64,000 nucleotides of DNA from JALHST01 sp963798435 (GTDB lineage: Bacteria > Bacteroidota > Bacteroidia > Flavobacteriales > Flavobacteriaceae): assembly GCA_963798435.1 (NCBI GenBank), contig CAWCTF010000005.1, positions 124,001 to 188,000 on the forward strand, given 5' to 3'. Every line of letters begins with the position of its first letter. Within the stretch, counting starts at the first letter, position 1. Of this stretch, positions 47,703-56,918 are shown piece after piece. Made by a program: the position numbers and the translations under genes. Under the pieces are notes generated by a model. The model made no database searches, was not told the origin of the DNA, and saw nothing but the letters and a program-made list of their open reading frames with translations.

Positions 47703-48713
47703 ATGTACGAAACAAGAACATTTCTTGACAAATTCTTTTTGGTCGTCAAAGGACTTTCAATGGGTGCCGCCAACAAAGTACCCGGCGTTTCAGGGGGCAT
47801 TGTGGCATTCGTAGGCGGATTTTACGAGGAATTTATATACTCTTTACAAAAAATAAATGTGAAAGCCTTTAAACTTCTTATAAACGGGCGGTTTAAAAGT
47901 TTTTATCGGTATGTAAACGGCACATTTTTGGGTTTGCTGATCGCTGGAATGCTGATAAGCTATTTTAGCGTTTCGCGTTTGCTTGATTATTTTCTGGAAA
48001 GAAAGGAACTGTTTGTTTGGGCCACTTTCTTCGGCATGATACTAGGTTCGATTTATTTTATTTCCAAGGATTTTGAACATTGGAACAAGAAGACCATAAC
48101 GGCCGGTATGATTGGGTTCATTGTGGGCATATCAATCAGTTTTCTAAGTCCGGCGAAGGAAAACGATAATCTCCTTTTTATTTTTCTTTGTGGAATTATC
48201 AGTGTCTCAGGCATGACATTGCCTGGATTATCGGGATCTTTTATCCTCATTCTATTGGGCAATTACGTATTGCTCCTTGTCGATTCGGTCAATTCACTCT
48301 ACGATACGATCAGTGAAATTTTTAGGGGCGATTTCAGTTTTATCAACAATTCATTGCGCTTACATACCCTAAAAATCCTGGCAATTTTTACCTTGGGTTC
48401 GGCCACGGGATTGGTCTCACTTTCGCACCTGCTATCGTATGTGCTGAAGCACTATAAGCATGTCACCACGGCAGTCATTATTGGCTTTATAAGTGGTTCC
48501 CTTGGGGTCGTTTGGCCTTGGAAAAAGACCATATTCAAGACCGATACTCTGGGGAATGTATTTCAAGATTCTGACGGGAAGGCTATAATCGTATATTACG
48601 AACGCTATTTGCCAAATTTTGATAGCTCGGAAACTTGGTGGGCCATTTTCTATATTATTTTGGGAATCGGCGTTTTATTAGGACTCGAATGGTATGGAAA
48701 CAGGCGAAAATAA
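47703..48713 (+). CDS. DUF368 family protein (polyprenyl-phosphate transporter family), copy 2
   Basis: 336 residues from the ATG at 47703, one base after the previous stop; a longer frame from 47673 would overlap copy 1. The same motifs are present (GAANKVPGVSGGIVAFVGGFYEEFI and MTLPGLSGSFILILLGNY). Clearly a tandem paralogue of copy 1 but with distinct loops, e.g. a longer segment between helices near the C-terminus. Shared or partner function in undecaprenyl-phosphate recycling is an inference. The last 20 bases overlap aroE. Confidence 0.9.
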   Translation: MYETRTFLDKFFLVVKGLSMGAANKVPGVSGGIVAFVGGFYEEFIYSLQKINVKAFKLLINGRFKSFYRYVNGTFLGLLIAGMLISYFSVSRLLDYFLERKELFVWATFFGMILGSIYFISKDFEHWNKKTITAGMIGFIVGISISFLSPAKENDNLLFIFLCGIISVSGMTLPGLSGSFILILLGNYVLLLVDSVNSLYDTISEIFRGDFSFINNSLRLHTLKILAIFTLGSATGLVSLSHLLSYVLKHYKHVTTAVIIGFISGSLGVVWPWKKTIFKTDTLGNVFQDSDGKAIIVYYERYLPNFDSSETWWAIFYIILGIGVLLGLEWYGNRRK

Positions 48714-49458
48714 TAAAGTATTTTTGGGGTTGGTGGGTCGCAATATCTCCTATTCGTTCTCAAAAGGTTATTTTACCAAAAAATTCCTCGAAATGGGACT
48801 TTCAAAGTATACGTATGAAAATTTTGACCTGCCCAACATCGAAGAATTTCCTGCCCTCATTGAGAACAACAAATCACTTATAGGACTTAATGTGACGATT
48901 CCTTATAAGCAATCGGTTATCCCATATTTAGACCAAATCAGCCGAAAAGCAGAGAAAATAGGGGCAGTCAACACGATTCAATTTAACAGCAATGGTTTAA
49001 AAGGTTACAATACCGATGTTTATGGATTCAAGAAATCGATAAACCCCTTTCTGCAAAAACAACATACAAAAGCGCTGATTTTAGGTACGGGAGGTGCGTC
49101 AAAAGCGGTGGCCTACGTCTTTGACGAACTTGGAATCGCCTATACCTTCGTTTCGCGCCAGGCCAAAAAAGGCCAATTGACCTATGATGCCCTCACCGAA
49201 AAATTAATACAGGAATACACGATCATCGTAAACTGTTCGCCCGTAGGAACTTTTCCGAACATTGACGATATCCCGCAGATACCCTATGAGTATCTTGGAC
49301 CAAAGCACCTACTTTACGATTTGATCTACAATCCTTTAAAAACTACCTTCCTCAAAAAAGGCGAAGCTCGCGGCGCTCATATCTGCAATGGTTTGAAAAT
49401 GCTTGAATACCAGGCCGAAAAAGCATGGGAAATATGGCAAAGGTCAATAGAGGATTAA
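48694..49458 (+). CDS. aroE: Shikimate dehydrogenase
   Basis: 254 residues. The substrate domain has GLVGRNISYSFSKGYF and GLNVTIPYKQSVIPYLD with the catalytic Lys; GAVNTI follows; YNTDVYGF holds the catalytic Asp. The nucleotide domain has LILGTGGASKAVAYVF, and VNCSPVGTFPN marks the later segment. It reduces 3-dehydroshikimate in aromatic amino acid synthesis. Start overlaps the second DUF368 gene by 20 bases. Confidence 0.95.
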   Translation: METGENNKVFLGLVGRNISYSFSKGYFTKKFLEMGLSKYTYENFDLPNIEEFPALIENNKSLIGLNVTIPYKQSVIPYLDQISRKAEKIGAVNTIQFNSNGLKGYNTDVYGFKKSINPFLQKQHTKALILGTGGASKAVAYVFDELGIAYTFVSRQAKKGQLTYDALTEKLIQEYTIIVNCSPVGTFPNIDDIPQIPYEYLGPKHLLYDLIYNPLKTTFLKKGEARGAHICNGLKMLEYQAEKAWEIWQRSIED

Positions 49459-49669
49459 GTAATCTTGGGATATAAAGGGAGGTCTGTTCAATAAACATCT
49501 CCTATGCAGTAGTCAATCATACACACGAAAATTCAGGCTATCGGCCTTTTTATCAAAATCATCTTGCTTTCCCGAGGTCGCTGGATAAATACAAAAAGAA
49601 GTCCCATATTTTTTGCTATTCATGCGGTAGTTAGTATCTTACATTGCAGTTATTGAAATATTAAGAGTA

Positions 49670-51691
49670 ATGCTGGAAGAGAAAGAACGGGAACTACATG
49701 AAAATGTAGGGGGTGAAGAAAATTCAGAAACTACCGGATTGCAAAAGGATCCGGAGAAAAGCCCTGAAAAAACATCGAAGCCAAAAAAAGAAGTGGTCGC
49801 GCAGGAACCATCGCAAATCGATTCTTCTTCTGAATCTGATGATGTCCTTGAGGAAATCGATGAATCGAATGCTGAGGATGCCGAGGATAGCGATACGCAT
49901 CAGCGCCATCAAATTCCAGAACTCGACTACCATGCCTTGAGTATGGAAAACCTGGTGGGAGAACTACAGCGACTTGTACGTAATGAAAAAATACAGGCGA
50001 TTAAGCGACATGTCGATGCCATTAAACACGAATTTGACCTAAAGTTCCAAGAGTTCCTAGAACACAAGAAAGAAGATTTTATCAGTAATGGCGGCAACGA
50101 AATCGATTTTAAATATACGTCGGTAGCGAAACGTCAATTCAATGAAGTTTACTCCGATTACAAGGATAAACGAAACCAGCACTACAAAAGTCTTGAAAGA
50201 AGCCATAAGGATAATTTGGCCAATCGCTTGGAAATTATTGAAGAATTGAAAGGTCTGGTCAACATTGAGGAAGACATAAATACTACCTATAAAAACTTCA
50301 AGGACATTCAGGAACGTTGGCGAAATGCAGGTCCTGTGCCGAGAACCCATTATAATGATGTATGGCGAACGTATCAACATCACATTGAAATATTTTACGA
50401 TTTTCTGCATATTAACCGAGAACTAAGAGACCTTGATTTCAAGCACAACCTCGAAGAAAAGACCAAAATCGTCGAACAGGCGGAGACCTTGGTACAGGAG
50501 GAAAACCTAGATAAGGCCTTTCGGGAATTGCAAACCCTTCATAAAATTTGGAAGGAAGACATCGGTCCAGTAGATAAGGAGCATCGCGATGCTATATGGG
50601 AGCGTTTCAGCAATGCCACCAAAGTATTGCACCAAAGACGTCAGGATCATTTTAAGGAGCTTGAAAAAGTCTATGAGCAAAACCTGGTTAAAAAACAGGA
50701 GATCATTTTGGCTATAGACGAAATTTCTAAAAATGTAGCCGAGGATCATAAAGCGCTACAACAACAAATGTTGAGAATAGAAGAATTGCGCGACGCATTC
50801 TTTAAAGCTGGAAAGGTTCCCCAAAAAGTAAATGAAACAACCTGGGCGGCCTTTAAGGAGTCGGTGCGTAAATTTAACCGAAATAAAAATTCATATTATA
50901 AAAATCTAAAAAATGAGCAGCAGGAAAACCTGGACAAAAAACGCGCGTTGCTCGAACAGGCCATTTCGTTAAAAGATAGTGAAGAATGGGAGACCACGAC
51001 CCAAGAGATGAAACGTATTCAAGGTGAATGGAAAAAAATCGGCCATGTACCCCGTAAATATTCCGATAAAATCTGGAAAGAATTTAAAACGGCATGCAAC
51101 CACTATTTTGATCGGTTGCACGCATTAAAAAATGAGGCTTCCAAAGGGGAATTCGACAATCTTGAAAAAAAGAACGCCTGTCTTGAACGTATAAAAGCAT
51201 TTGAACTGTCAGGCAAAAGGGGCAAAGACCTGGCCGAGTTAAAATCATTCATCGAAGAATGGAGAGCTTATGGCAGAGTGCCCTTTAATAAAAAGAATAT
51301 CAATCAAAAGTTCAATAAAATCGTCGATGCGCTTTTTAGAAAACTAGATGTTAGTCGCCAGGAAGCCGAATTATTAAAGTACGGAAATAAAATCCAGGAG
51401 CTTACCCAAAAAGAAGACGAACAGGCAATTTATCAGGAACGCACTTTTATTCGTCGCAAAATTGACGAAAGCAAAAGCGAGATCCGACAATTGGAGAACA
51501 ACCTGCAATTTTTCTCGAATGCTTCCGAGGACAATCCACTTGTTCAGGAAGTCATAAAAAAAGTTGACAATCATAAGGCTGAACTTGCTACTTGGAAAGC
51601 CAAACTGAAAAAGCTCAATATTCTAGAGAATAACCTGAATAAGACCGTAGAGGTCGAGGATTCAGAACTTTCTGATTCAGAGGAAGCCTAA
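49670..51691 (+). CDS. DUF349 repeat protein
   Basis: 673 residues, highly charged. The first ~85 residues are an acidic, low-complexity region (ESDDVLEEIDESNAEDAEDSD), then at least five DUF349-type helical repeats with the W-(K/R)-x-x-G-x-(V/A)-(P/D) signature: RWRNAGPVPRTHYNDVW, IWKEDIGPVDKEHRDAIW, FFKAGKVPQKVNETTW, EWKKIGHVPRKYSDKIW and EWRAYGRVPFNKKNINQ. It ends in a coiled-coil-like stretch. No catalytic motif; function unknown, conserved in Flavobacteriaceae. Its own unit with a 211-base spacer upstream. Confidence 0.9.
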   Translation: MLEEKERELHENVGGEENSETTGLQKDPEKSPEKTSKPKKEVVAQEPSQIDSSSESDDVLEEIDESNAEDAEDSDTHQRHQIPELDYHALSMENLVGELQRLVRNEKIQAIKRHVDAIKHEFDLKFQEFLEHKKEDFISNGGNEIDFKYTSVAKRQFNEVYSDYKDKRNQHYKSLERSHKDNLANRLEIIEELKGLVNIEEDINTTYKNFKDIQERWRNAGPVPRTHYNDVWRTYQHHIEIFYDFLHINRELRDLDFKHNLEEKTKIVEQAETLVQEENLDKAFRELQTLHKIWKEDIGPVDKEHRDAIWERFSNATKVLHQRRQDHFKELEKVYEQNLVKKQEIILAIDEISKNVAEDHKALQQQMLRIEELRDAFFKAGKVPQKVNETTWAAFKESVRKFNRNKNSYYKNLKNEQQENLDKKRALLEQAISLKDSEEWETTTQEMKRIQGEWKKIGHVPRKYSDKIWKEFKTACNHYFDRLHALKNEASKGEFDNLEKKNACLERIKAFELSGKRGKDLAELKSFIEEWRAYGRVPFNKKNINQKFNKIVDALFRKLDVSRQEAELLKYGNKIQELTQKEDEQAIYQERTFIRRKIDESKSEIRQLENNLQFFSNASEDNPLVQEVIKKVDNHKAELATWKAKLKKLNILENNLNKTVEVEDSELSDSEEA

Positions 51692-51866
51692 ATTCCCTTT
51701 TTGGCAACACAGAGACCTCTTGTACTCAAATAGAATCGTTTTGCTTGTCGAACTCAATATACACTTTACGCCTGAATGAAATTCCAAACGGTTTGGATAC
51801 CCCAACATGGCGATGGCTAAATTGATGGTTTTATGAAAAACAGATACCGAGCGACTTCATACAGGC

Positions 51867-52667
51867 TTAAAAGCGGTTATCCCCATCCAAAATACGACCA
51901 AGGCCCCCTAAAATGCTTCCTTCGCCCACATCTTTGCCGCCTTCCCTAGGCGCCGCTGCCCATACGCGACCGGCCAAACGACTAAATGGCAGGGATTGAA
52001 TATACACGGTTCCTGGGCCGCGCAAGGTAGCAAAGAACAATCCTTCCCCACCGAATACCGTATTTTTAATACCTCCAACAAACGCTACATCATAGTCGAC
52101 GTCCTTTGTAAACCCAACGATACAGCCCGTATCGACTTTTAAAACTTCACCGACCGCCAATATTTTTTTGGCCATGGTACCTCCTGCGTGAACAAACGCC
52201 ATGCCGTCCCCTTCAAGTTTTTCCATAATAAAGCCCTCGCCTCCAAATAAACCGCGCCCAAGCTTCTTTGAAAATTCAATTCCGATGGAGACCCCTTTAG
52301 CAGCACAAAGAAAGGCATCCTTTTGGCATATGAACTTGCCACCGATTTCCGAAAGGTCAATTGGTACTATTTTGCCTGGATATGGTGCCGCAAAACTTAC
52401 GTGTTTTCTTCCTTGCCCTTGATTAAGAAAGGCCGTCATAAAAAGGCTTTCCCCTGTTAAAACACGTTTTCCGGCAGAAAATATTCTTCCGAGGACGCTA
52501 TTGTCTTGATTCGAACCGTCGCCAAAAATGGTATCCATGATGATTTCTGATTCCATCATCATAAAACTCCCTGATTCGGCAATAACGGCTTCTTGTGGAT
52601 CTAACCCAATTTCCACATATTGCATTTCTTCCCCATGGACCTCAAAGTCTATTTCGTGTGCATTCAT
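51867..52667 (-). CDS. AIM24/TIGR00266 family protein
   Basis: 266 residues, Gly-rich beta structure, no signal peptide. Recognisable by DPQEAVIAESGSFMMME near the start, LNQGQGRKHVSFAAPYPGKIVPIDL, VFGGEGLFFATLRGPGTVYIQSLPFSRLA and the Gly-rich C-terminal end. Homologues resemble the yeast mitochondrial protein Aim24 and are often near stress genes, but no biochemical role is agreed. Convergent with the DUF349 gene; no hairpin terminator found between. Confidence 0.88.
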   Translation of the reverse strand: MNAHEIDFEVHGEEMQYVEIGLDPQEAVIAESGSFMMMESEIIMDTIFGDGSNQDNSVLGRIFSAGKRVLTGESLFMTAFLNQGQGRKHVSFAAPYPGKIVPIDLSEIGGKFICQKDAFLCAAKGVSIGIEFSKKLGRGLFGGEGFIMEKLEGDGMAFVHAGGTMAKKILAVGEVLKVDTGCIVGFTKDVDYDVAFVGGIKNTVFGGEGLFFATLRGPGTVYIQSLPFSRLAGRVWAAAPREGGKDVGEGSILGGLGRILDGDNRF

Positions 52668-52801
52668 TGTTTTACTATTTAAAAGTATTAGTTGTGCGTT
52701 TTATATAATATGTTACACTTAAGTGGCACTTTTTTAGGCGGTCCTGCAATTTTATGTAACAGCTCCAGTTGCTTAGAAGGTTAGACCCCCGATCAAGAAG
52801 C

Positions 52802-53272
52802 TCATTCCTTGAACGGTCGACCCTTGGGTCTTATAGTCCATTCAAAATCAAAAGTCGAAACCACGACGCCTTCCTCATTGACCCCAATCGACTGCATCCA
52901 AAAGGTCTGCCCCTCCCCTGTGGCAACGGTACTCCGAATCGCATCGGCTATCGGCAGACCATCGACACAGGTAAACGTAATTCTGCCGACTGCTTTCTTT
53001 GTGAATTCGGCCTTGTTCTTTGCGACAAGCATTGAAATTTTATGGTCACTTTTACGTATTTGATTGATTAATAGAGCTCCCGTACTTAATTCTGCGGCCA
53101 TTCCCTGCACCGCCCAATACATTGACTTGAATGGATTTTGATTGATCCATTTATAGCGAACCTGCACGATGGCTTTTTGGTCATCAATATATTTCAATCG
53201 AACACCACACCACCATGCGGCAGGCAATTTGAAAAAGGAATAGCTGTTGATCTTACGCGCCGAAATGCCCAT
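52802..53272 (-). CDS. DUF4442 family hotdog-fold protein
   Basis: 156 residues. Features of the DUF4442/thioesterase-like hotdog family: FFKLPAAWWCGVRLKYIDD, NPFKSMYWAVQGMAAELSTG in the central helix, then three strands. Possible acyl-CoA or acyl-carrier thioesterase, but no catalytic residue set can be assigned with confidence. A perfect -7 box lies 19 bases upstream and it is divergent from the DUF4870 gene. Confidence 0.83.
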   Translation of the reverse strand: MGISARKINSYSFFKLPAAWWCGVRLKYIDDQKAIVQVRYKWINQNPFKSMYWAVQGMAAELSTGALLINQIRKSDHKISMLVAKNKAEFTKKAVGRITFTCVDGLPIADAIRSTVATGEGQTFWMQSIGVNEEGVVVSTFDFEWTIRPKGRPFKE

Positions 53273-53290
53273 TATAACTCGTATTTACAT

Positions 53291-53298
53291 CAAAAATA
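53291..53298 (-). promoter_or_regulatory. -7 promoter box for the DUF4442 gene
   Basis: The minus strand reads TATTTTTG, a perfect TAnnTTTG, ending 19 bases before the ATG at 53272 in a divergent spacer. Confidence 0.45.
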
Positions 53299-53320
53299 AC
53301 CAAAATAGTAATAGCTTAAA

Positions 53321-53338
53321 TTGTTAATATTTTGTTAA
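53321..53338. repeat. Paired TTGTTAA motifs in the DUF4442/DUF4870 spacer
   Basis: TTGTTAA at 53321-53327 and 53332-53338, 11 bases apart, in the divergent promoter region. A similar pair, 12 bases apart, is at 45181-45199. Possibly a regulator half-site pair; AT-rich context weakens this. Confidence 0.3.
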
Positions 53339-53378
53339 ATATTAGTACTATGTGTTGCCTAGTACCTTCTTTTAGATA

Positions 53379-53386
53379 TATATTTG
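53379..53386 (+). promoter_or_regulatory. -7 promoter box for the DUF4870 gene
   Basis: TATATTTG, a perfect TAnnTTTG, 20 bases before the ATG at 53406. A TTG at 53358-53360, about 18 bases upstream of the box, could be the -33 element. Confidence 0.5.
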
Positions 53387-53405
53387 TATAAGAAATTACT
53401 AAGCC

Positions 53406-53876
53406 ATGACAGATACTTTGACCAAACACGACAAAAATTTATCGGCCATCATACATGCATCTACTTTTTCAAAGTTTTTCATACCCTTTGGGAATTTTCT
53501 TTTGCCTTTGGTATTGTGGACTGCAAACAAAAATGAAAATGACTTTGTGGACTACAATGGGAAACAAGCCTTGAATTTTCAAATAAGCATTTTGCTATAC
53601 GGTCTGGTACTTGCCGCTATCACCGCCATATTGTTCTTTGTATTTGCCTTCGACTTTGTAGGATTCATTGATATTTTTGAATTGAACCGACATAATCTTT
53701 CCCAATTCAACCATGATCATTCAGGTTGGGGCTTTCATATCATGTTTATGCTTATGGCCATCGTTTTAGGCTTGGGACTGCTCGTACTAGATGTTGTCTG
53801 TACTATTTTGGCGACCTTAAAAAGTAGTAGGGGCGAAAAATATGTATATCCGTTTACAATTAAATTTATAAAATAA
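53406..53876 (+). CDS. DUF4870 family membrane protein
   Basis: 156 residues with four predicted membrane stretches (SKFFIPFGNFLLPLVLW, YGLVLAAITAILFFVFAF, HIMFMLMAIVLGLGLL). The phrase VDYNGKQALNFQISILLY is the DUF4870/Tic20-like signature. No function is established. Its stop overlaps the start of the NTF2-like gene (TAATG), so the two are translated together. Confidence 0.87.
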   Translation: MTDTLTKHDKNLSAIIHASTFSKFFIPFGNFLLPLVLWTANKNENDFVDYNGKQALNFQISILLYGLVLAAITAILFFVFAFDFVGFIDIFELNRHNLSQFNHDHSGWGFHIMFMLMAIVLGLGLLVLDVVCTILATLKSSRGEKYVYPFTIKFIK

Positions 53877-54373
53877 TGAAAAATATTAGTCGCATAAAAT
53901 ATCGCTCGGCCGTAGCCCTTTGCGGTATAATGATTTTAGGTGTCACAGCCTTTAAACCCGCGCAAGAAAAGTCTGGTAAACGGAGCCTTTCAGATACGAT
54001 GCTTTTCGACGAGATCGTGAAACAAGACAGCCTCTTCTTTAACGCCTATAATCAATGTGATCTTGAAACACAGGCGAAGATGATCGCTGATAATGTAGAA
54101 TTCTACCATGATCAAGGTGGGCTATCAACCTCAAAAAAGGAAATTTTGGAAATGACCAAAAAGAATATCTGTGGAAAGGTTACGCGGGAATTGGTTTCAG
54201 GGACCGTTGAGGTTTATCCCATAAAGGACTATGGCGCTGTCGAAATCGGACAGCACAAATTCTACAACAATCAGGAACCGGAAGGCACCCCGTCACACGC
54301 CTCCAAGTTTATTGTGATGTGGCAGCACGTAGGCTCGGAATGGCAAATGACACGGGTCATCAGTTTACATTAA
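53876..54373 (+). CDS. NTF2-like (SnoaL/DUF4440) secreted protein
   Basis: 165 residues; N-terminal hydrophobic signal (AVALCGIMILGVTAF), then an NTF2-like cone fold: DSLFFNAYNQCDLETQAKMIADNVEFYHDQGG and a C-terminal strand with FIVMWQHVGSEWQMTRVISLH. Such domains bind small molecules or act as simple enzymes; nothing points to a particular one. Coupled to the DUF4870 gene by one-base overlap. Confidence 0.85.
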   Translation: MKNISRIKYRSAVALCGIMILGVTAFKPAQEKSGKRSLSDTMLFDEIVKQDSLFFNAYNQCDLETQAKMIADNVEFYHDQGGLSTSKKEILEMTKKNICGKVTRELVSGTVEVYPIKDYGAVEIGQHKFYNNQEPEGTPSHASKFIVMWQHVGSEWQMTRVISLH

Positions 54374-54432
54374 TCCTATAATAAAAGAATTTAAAAACGG
54401 GTACTAATCACACCCAATCAAGGAGTTTTATC

Positions 54433-54471
54433 ATCAATCACAAATCAATCAGGATGTTTATTCATCAATCA
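54433..54471. repeat. Three ATCAATCA copies upstream of padR
   Basis: ATCAATCA at 54433-54440, 54444-54451 and 54464-54471, with more AATCA pieces just before. They lie about 100 bases upstream of the padR ATG (54568) and could be an operator for this autoregulated family; unproven. Confidence 0.4.
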
Positions 54472-54567
54472 AAAAACGAACCGTTAACCCATGCAGGCCA
54501 AAATTAGATTTTTTGCAAACGCCCTCCTCCTGGTAGGCTGGCTTAGCATAAACAGAAAAAAGAAATT

Positions 54568-54897
54568 ATGAATGTAGAAAACACAAAAGCACAAATGCGC
54601 AAAGGGGTGTTGGAATATTGCATACTTTCCATCTTGGATGGTAAGGACAAATATGCATCGGAGATTCTAGAAACCCTAAAAGACGCCAAAATGCTCGTCG
54701 TAGAGGGTACCATTTACCCCCTATTGACCCGCTTAAAAAATGCCGGTCTGCTTAACTATCGTTGGGAAGAGTCGACCTCAGGGCCACCAAGAAAATATTA
54801 CACTTTGACCGAAACAGGCAAACTTTTCCTTAAGGAATTGGATAGTACCTGGGACGAATTAAGGAATGCCGCGAATTTGGTAACTAAAAACAAATAG
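54568..54897 (+). CDS. PadR family transcriptional regulator
   Basis: 109 residues: a PadR winged helix, MRKGVLEYCILSILDGKDKYASEIL, with the recognition region VEGTIYPLLTRLKNAGLL, then the wing (STSGPPRKYYTLTETGKLFL). The C-terminal dimer helix is short. In many Bacteroidota this gene precedes a PspC-domain gene, as it does here (51 bases), and is taken to repress it. Inference from arrangement. Confidence 0.92.
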   Translation: MNVENTKAQMRKGVLEYCILSILDGKDKYASEILETLKDAKMLVVEGTIYPLLTRLKNAGLLNYRWEESTSGPPRKYYTLTETGKLFLKELDSTWDELRNAANLVTKNK

Positions 54898-54948
54898 CCT
54901 AGAAACAAACAGACCACAATTTAAATTTGGGGTAAAAAAAAGTCAACA

Positions 54949-56739
54949 ATGAACAAGACAGTAAATATAAATCTCGCAAATACACTTTTTCATATCGATG
55001 AACAGGCGTACAATAAAATGCGCCGCTATCTGGAATCAGTCAAACGATCCTTTGCCAATACACCAGGGAGCGATGAGATCCAGGCAGATATCGAGGCACG
55101 CATTGCCGAGCTTTTTTATGAAAAACTAGAAAACGAACGACAGGTCATCACCGAAAAGGAAGTTGATGAGGTTATCACCATTATGGGACAACCCGAAGAC
55201 TACATGGTCGATGAAGATATTTTTGAAGATGAACCTAAAGCACCACATGCTTCAAAAGAACAAACAAGGTCTAAAAAGTTATACCGGGATACCGAAACAA
55301 AATATGTAGCCGGGGTCTCCTCGGGTCTAGGATATTATTTTGGAATCGATCCAATTTGGGTACGTTTATTATGGGTATTTCTAACCATAGGTTCCGGGGG
55401 AGGCTTTATTCTCTTGTATGGCCTTTTATGGATTCTTATTCCGGAAGCCAGGACCACCTCCCAAAAATTGGATATGCGCGGAGAAGCTGTTAATATTAGT
55501 AACATAGAGCGAAAAGTAAAAGAAGGTTTTGAAGATGTGGCCGATCGCGTAAAAAATGTCGATTATGAAGGCGTTGGCCGAAAAGTTAAAAGCAGTGGCA
55601 AGACTTTTTTCGATACTTTGGGCGACATCATCCTTTTCTTTTTCAAGATCATCGGTAAATTCATAGGCATCCTATTGATCATAATCGGTGCATCTACTGT
55701 AATTGGTTTGTTTATCGGACTTTTCACGGTTGGTATTCTTGATATGATCCATATCCCCGGCATTGATTTCTATAACATCATTAATTCGACGAATACCCCT
55801 GTCTGGTTAATTTCTTTGTTGAGTTTCTTTGCGATTGGGATTCCGTTTTTCTTCCTGCTCTATTTAGGATTGAAAATCTTGGTGAACAACCTTAAATCAA
55901 TCGGTAATGTTGCCAAATTCACCCTGCTAGGTCTTTGGTTGATATGTTTGATATGTCTAATCGTTCTAGGATTCAGGGAGGCCGCAGCCCATGCCTACTC
56001 TGGAAGCACTACGGTTGAAAATGAATTGGTCTTCGAACAGCCTATCGATACGCTAAATCTCGTCATGAAGTCTTCGGATACTGAAGAAGATGGGCATAAC
56101 ATGGGAATGAACGGTATCATACTGGATTATGATAAAGACGGGGGCGAATTTCTTGTTTCACAAGATGTGCGAATTAATCTTAAAAAATCGAAAGACTCGA
56201 TCATTCGCATCGAAGTTCGAAGGAATGCCGATGGCAGTTCATTTCAGAATGCCCGGCAGACCGCCGAAAAAATCAACTATTCATATGAAGTTGAAGGGAA
56301 TACCCTTTTATTGAATGACTTTTTGACCACTCCCAGGGAAAATAAGATCAAGGACCAAGAAGTTCGGGTAAGTTTATACATTCCGGTCGGAATGGTCCTC
56401 GATTATGACAAGACGAATGGCCGCTGTTGGACCCTTCGGTCAAATAATGATCGGGATATGGACGGCTGTGAATTTGGTGATTATTTATGGAAAATGGGCG
56501 ATGCGGGCGAACTTGAATGTCAAAATTGCCCGAGTACCATGACGGATGACGAGGATACTTCTGGGAATAACCGCGTAATTATTAACAAAAATGGCGTCGA
56601 TATCGATATTAAAGACAAGGGCGATACTTTTAAATTAAAGATCGATGAGAAAGGTGTCAAGATAAAAGCCAATGACAGTAATAGCGACGAAAAGGTTGAT
56701 ATTAATGTCGATGAAGACGGTCTTCGTGTCAGCCATTAG
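54949..56739 (+). CDS. PspC domain-containing membrane protein
   Basis: 596 residues. N-terminal cytoplasmic helix bundle (about 1-95: VNINLANTLFHIDEQAYNKM), PspC domain at about 103-165 (KLYRDTETKYVAGVSSGLGYYFGIDPIWVRLLWV), four further membrane helices (about 220-345), then a large extracytoplasmic domain with an acidic repeat-rich end (DIDIKDKGDTFKLKIDEKG). A TAnnTTTG at 54922-54929 may be a second promoter. Likely part of an envelope-stress response, inferred from PspC and its padR neighbour. Confidence 0.9.
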   Translation: MNKTVNINLANTLFHIDEQAYNKMRRYLESVKRSFANTPGSDEIQADIEARIAELFYEKLENERQVITEKEVDEVITIMGQPEDYMVDEDIFEDEPKAPHASKEQTRSKKLYRDTETKYVAGVSSGLGYYFGIDPIWVRLLWVFLTIGSGGGFILLYGLLWILIPEARTTSQKLDMRGEAVNISNIERKVKEGFEDVADRVKNVDYEGVGRKVKSSGKTFFDTLGDIILFFFKIIGKFIGILLIIIGASTVIGLFIGLFTVGILDMIHIPGIDFYNIINSTNTPVWLISLLSFFAIGIPFFFLLYLGLKILVNNLKSIGNVAKFTLLGLWLICLICLIVLGFREAAAHAYSGSTTVENELVFEQPIDTLNLVMKSSDTEEDGHNMGMNGIILDYDKDGGEFLVSQDVRINLKKSKDSIIRIEVRRNADGSSFQNARQTAEKINYSYEVEGNTLLLNDFLTTPRENKIKDQEVRVSLYIPVGMVLDYDKTNGRCWTLRSNNDRDMDGCEFGDYLWKMGDAGELECQNCPSTMTDDEDTSGNNRVIINKNGVDIDIKDKGDTFKLKIDEKGVKIKANDSNSDEKVDINVDEDGLRVSH

Positions 56740-56918
56740 TGGCGTCCGCATAGGAAGACGATCCATCGCATCAATTCAACAATTGGGTATCATAATCTAT
56801 TATACAAAAGTATTATAGTTCAATTTTACAAGTAAGCATACTATATCATCTTAAGAATCATTAATCAATCGTCGTCTTTGATATTATAAACATCGGGTTC
56901 GACCTAAAAACAACCATC

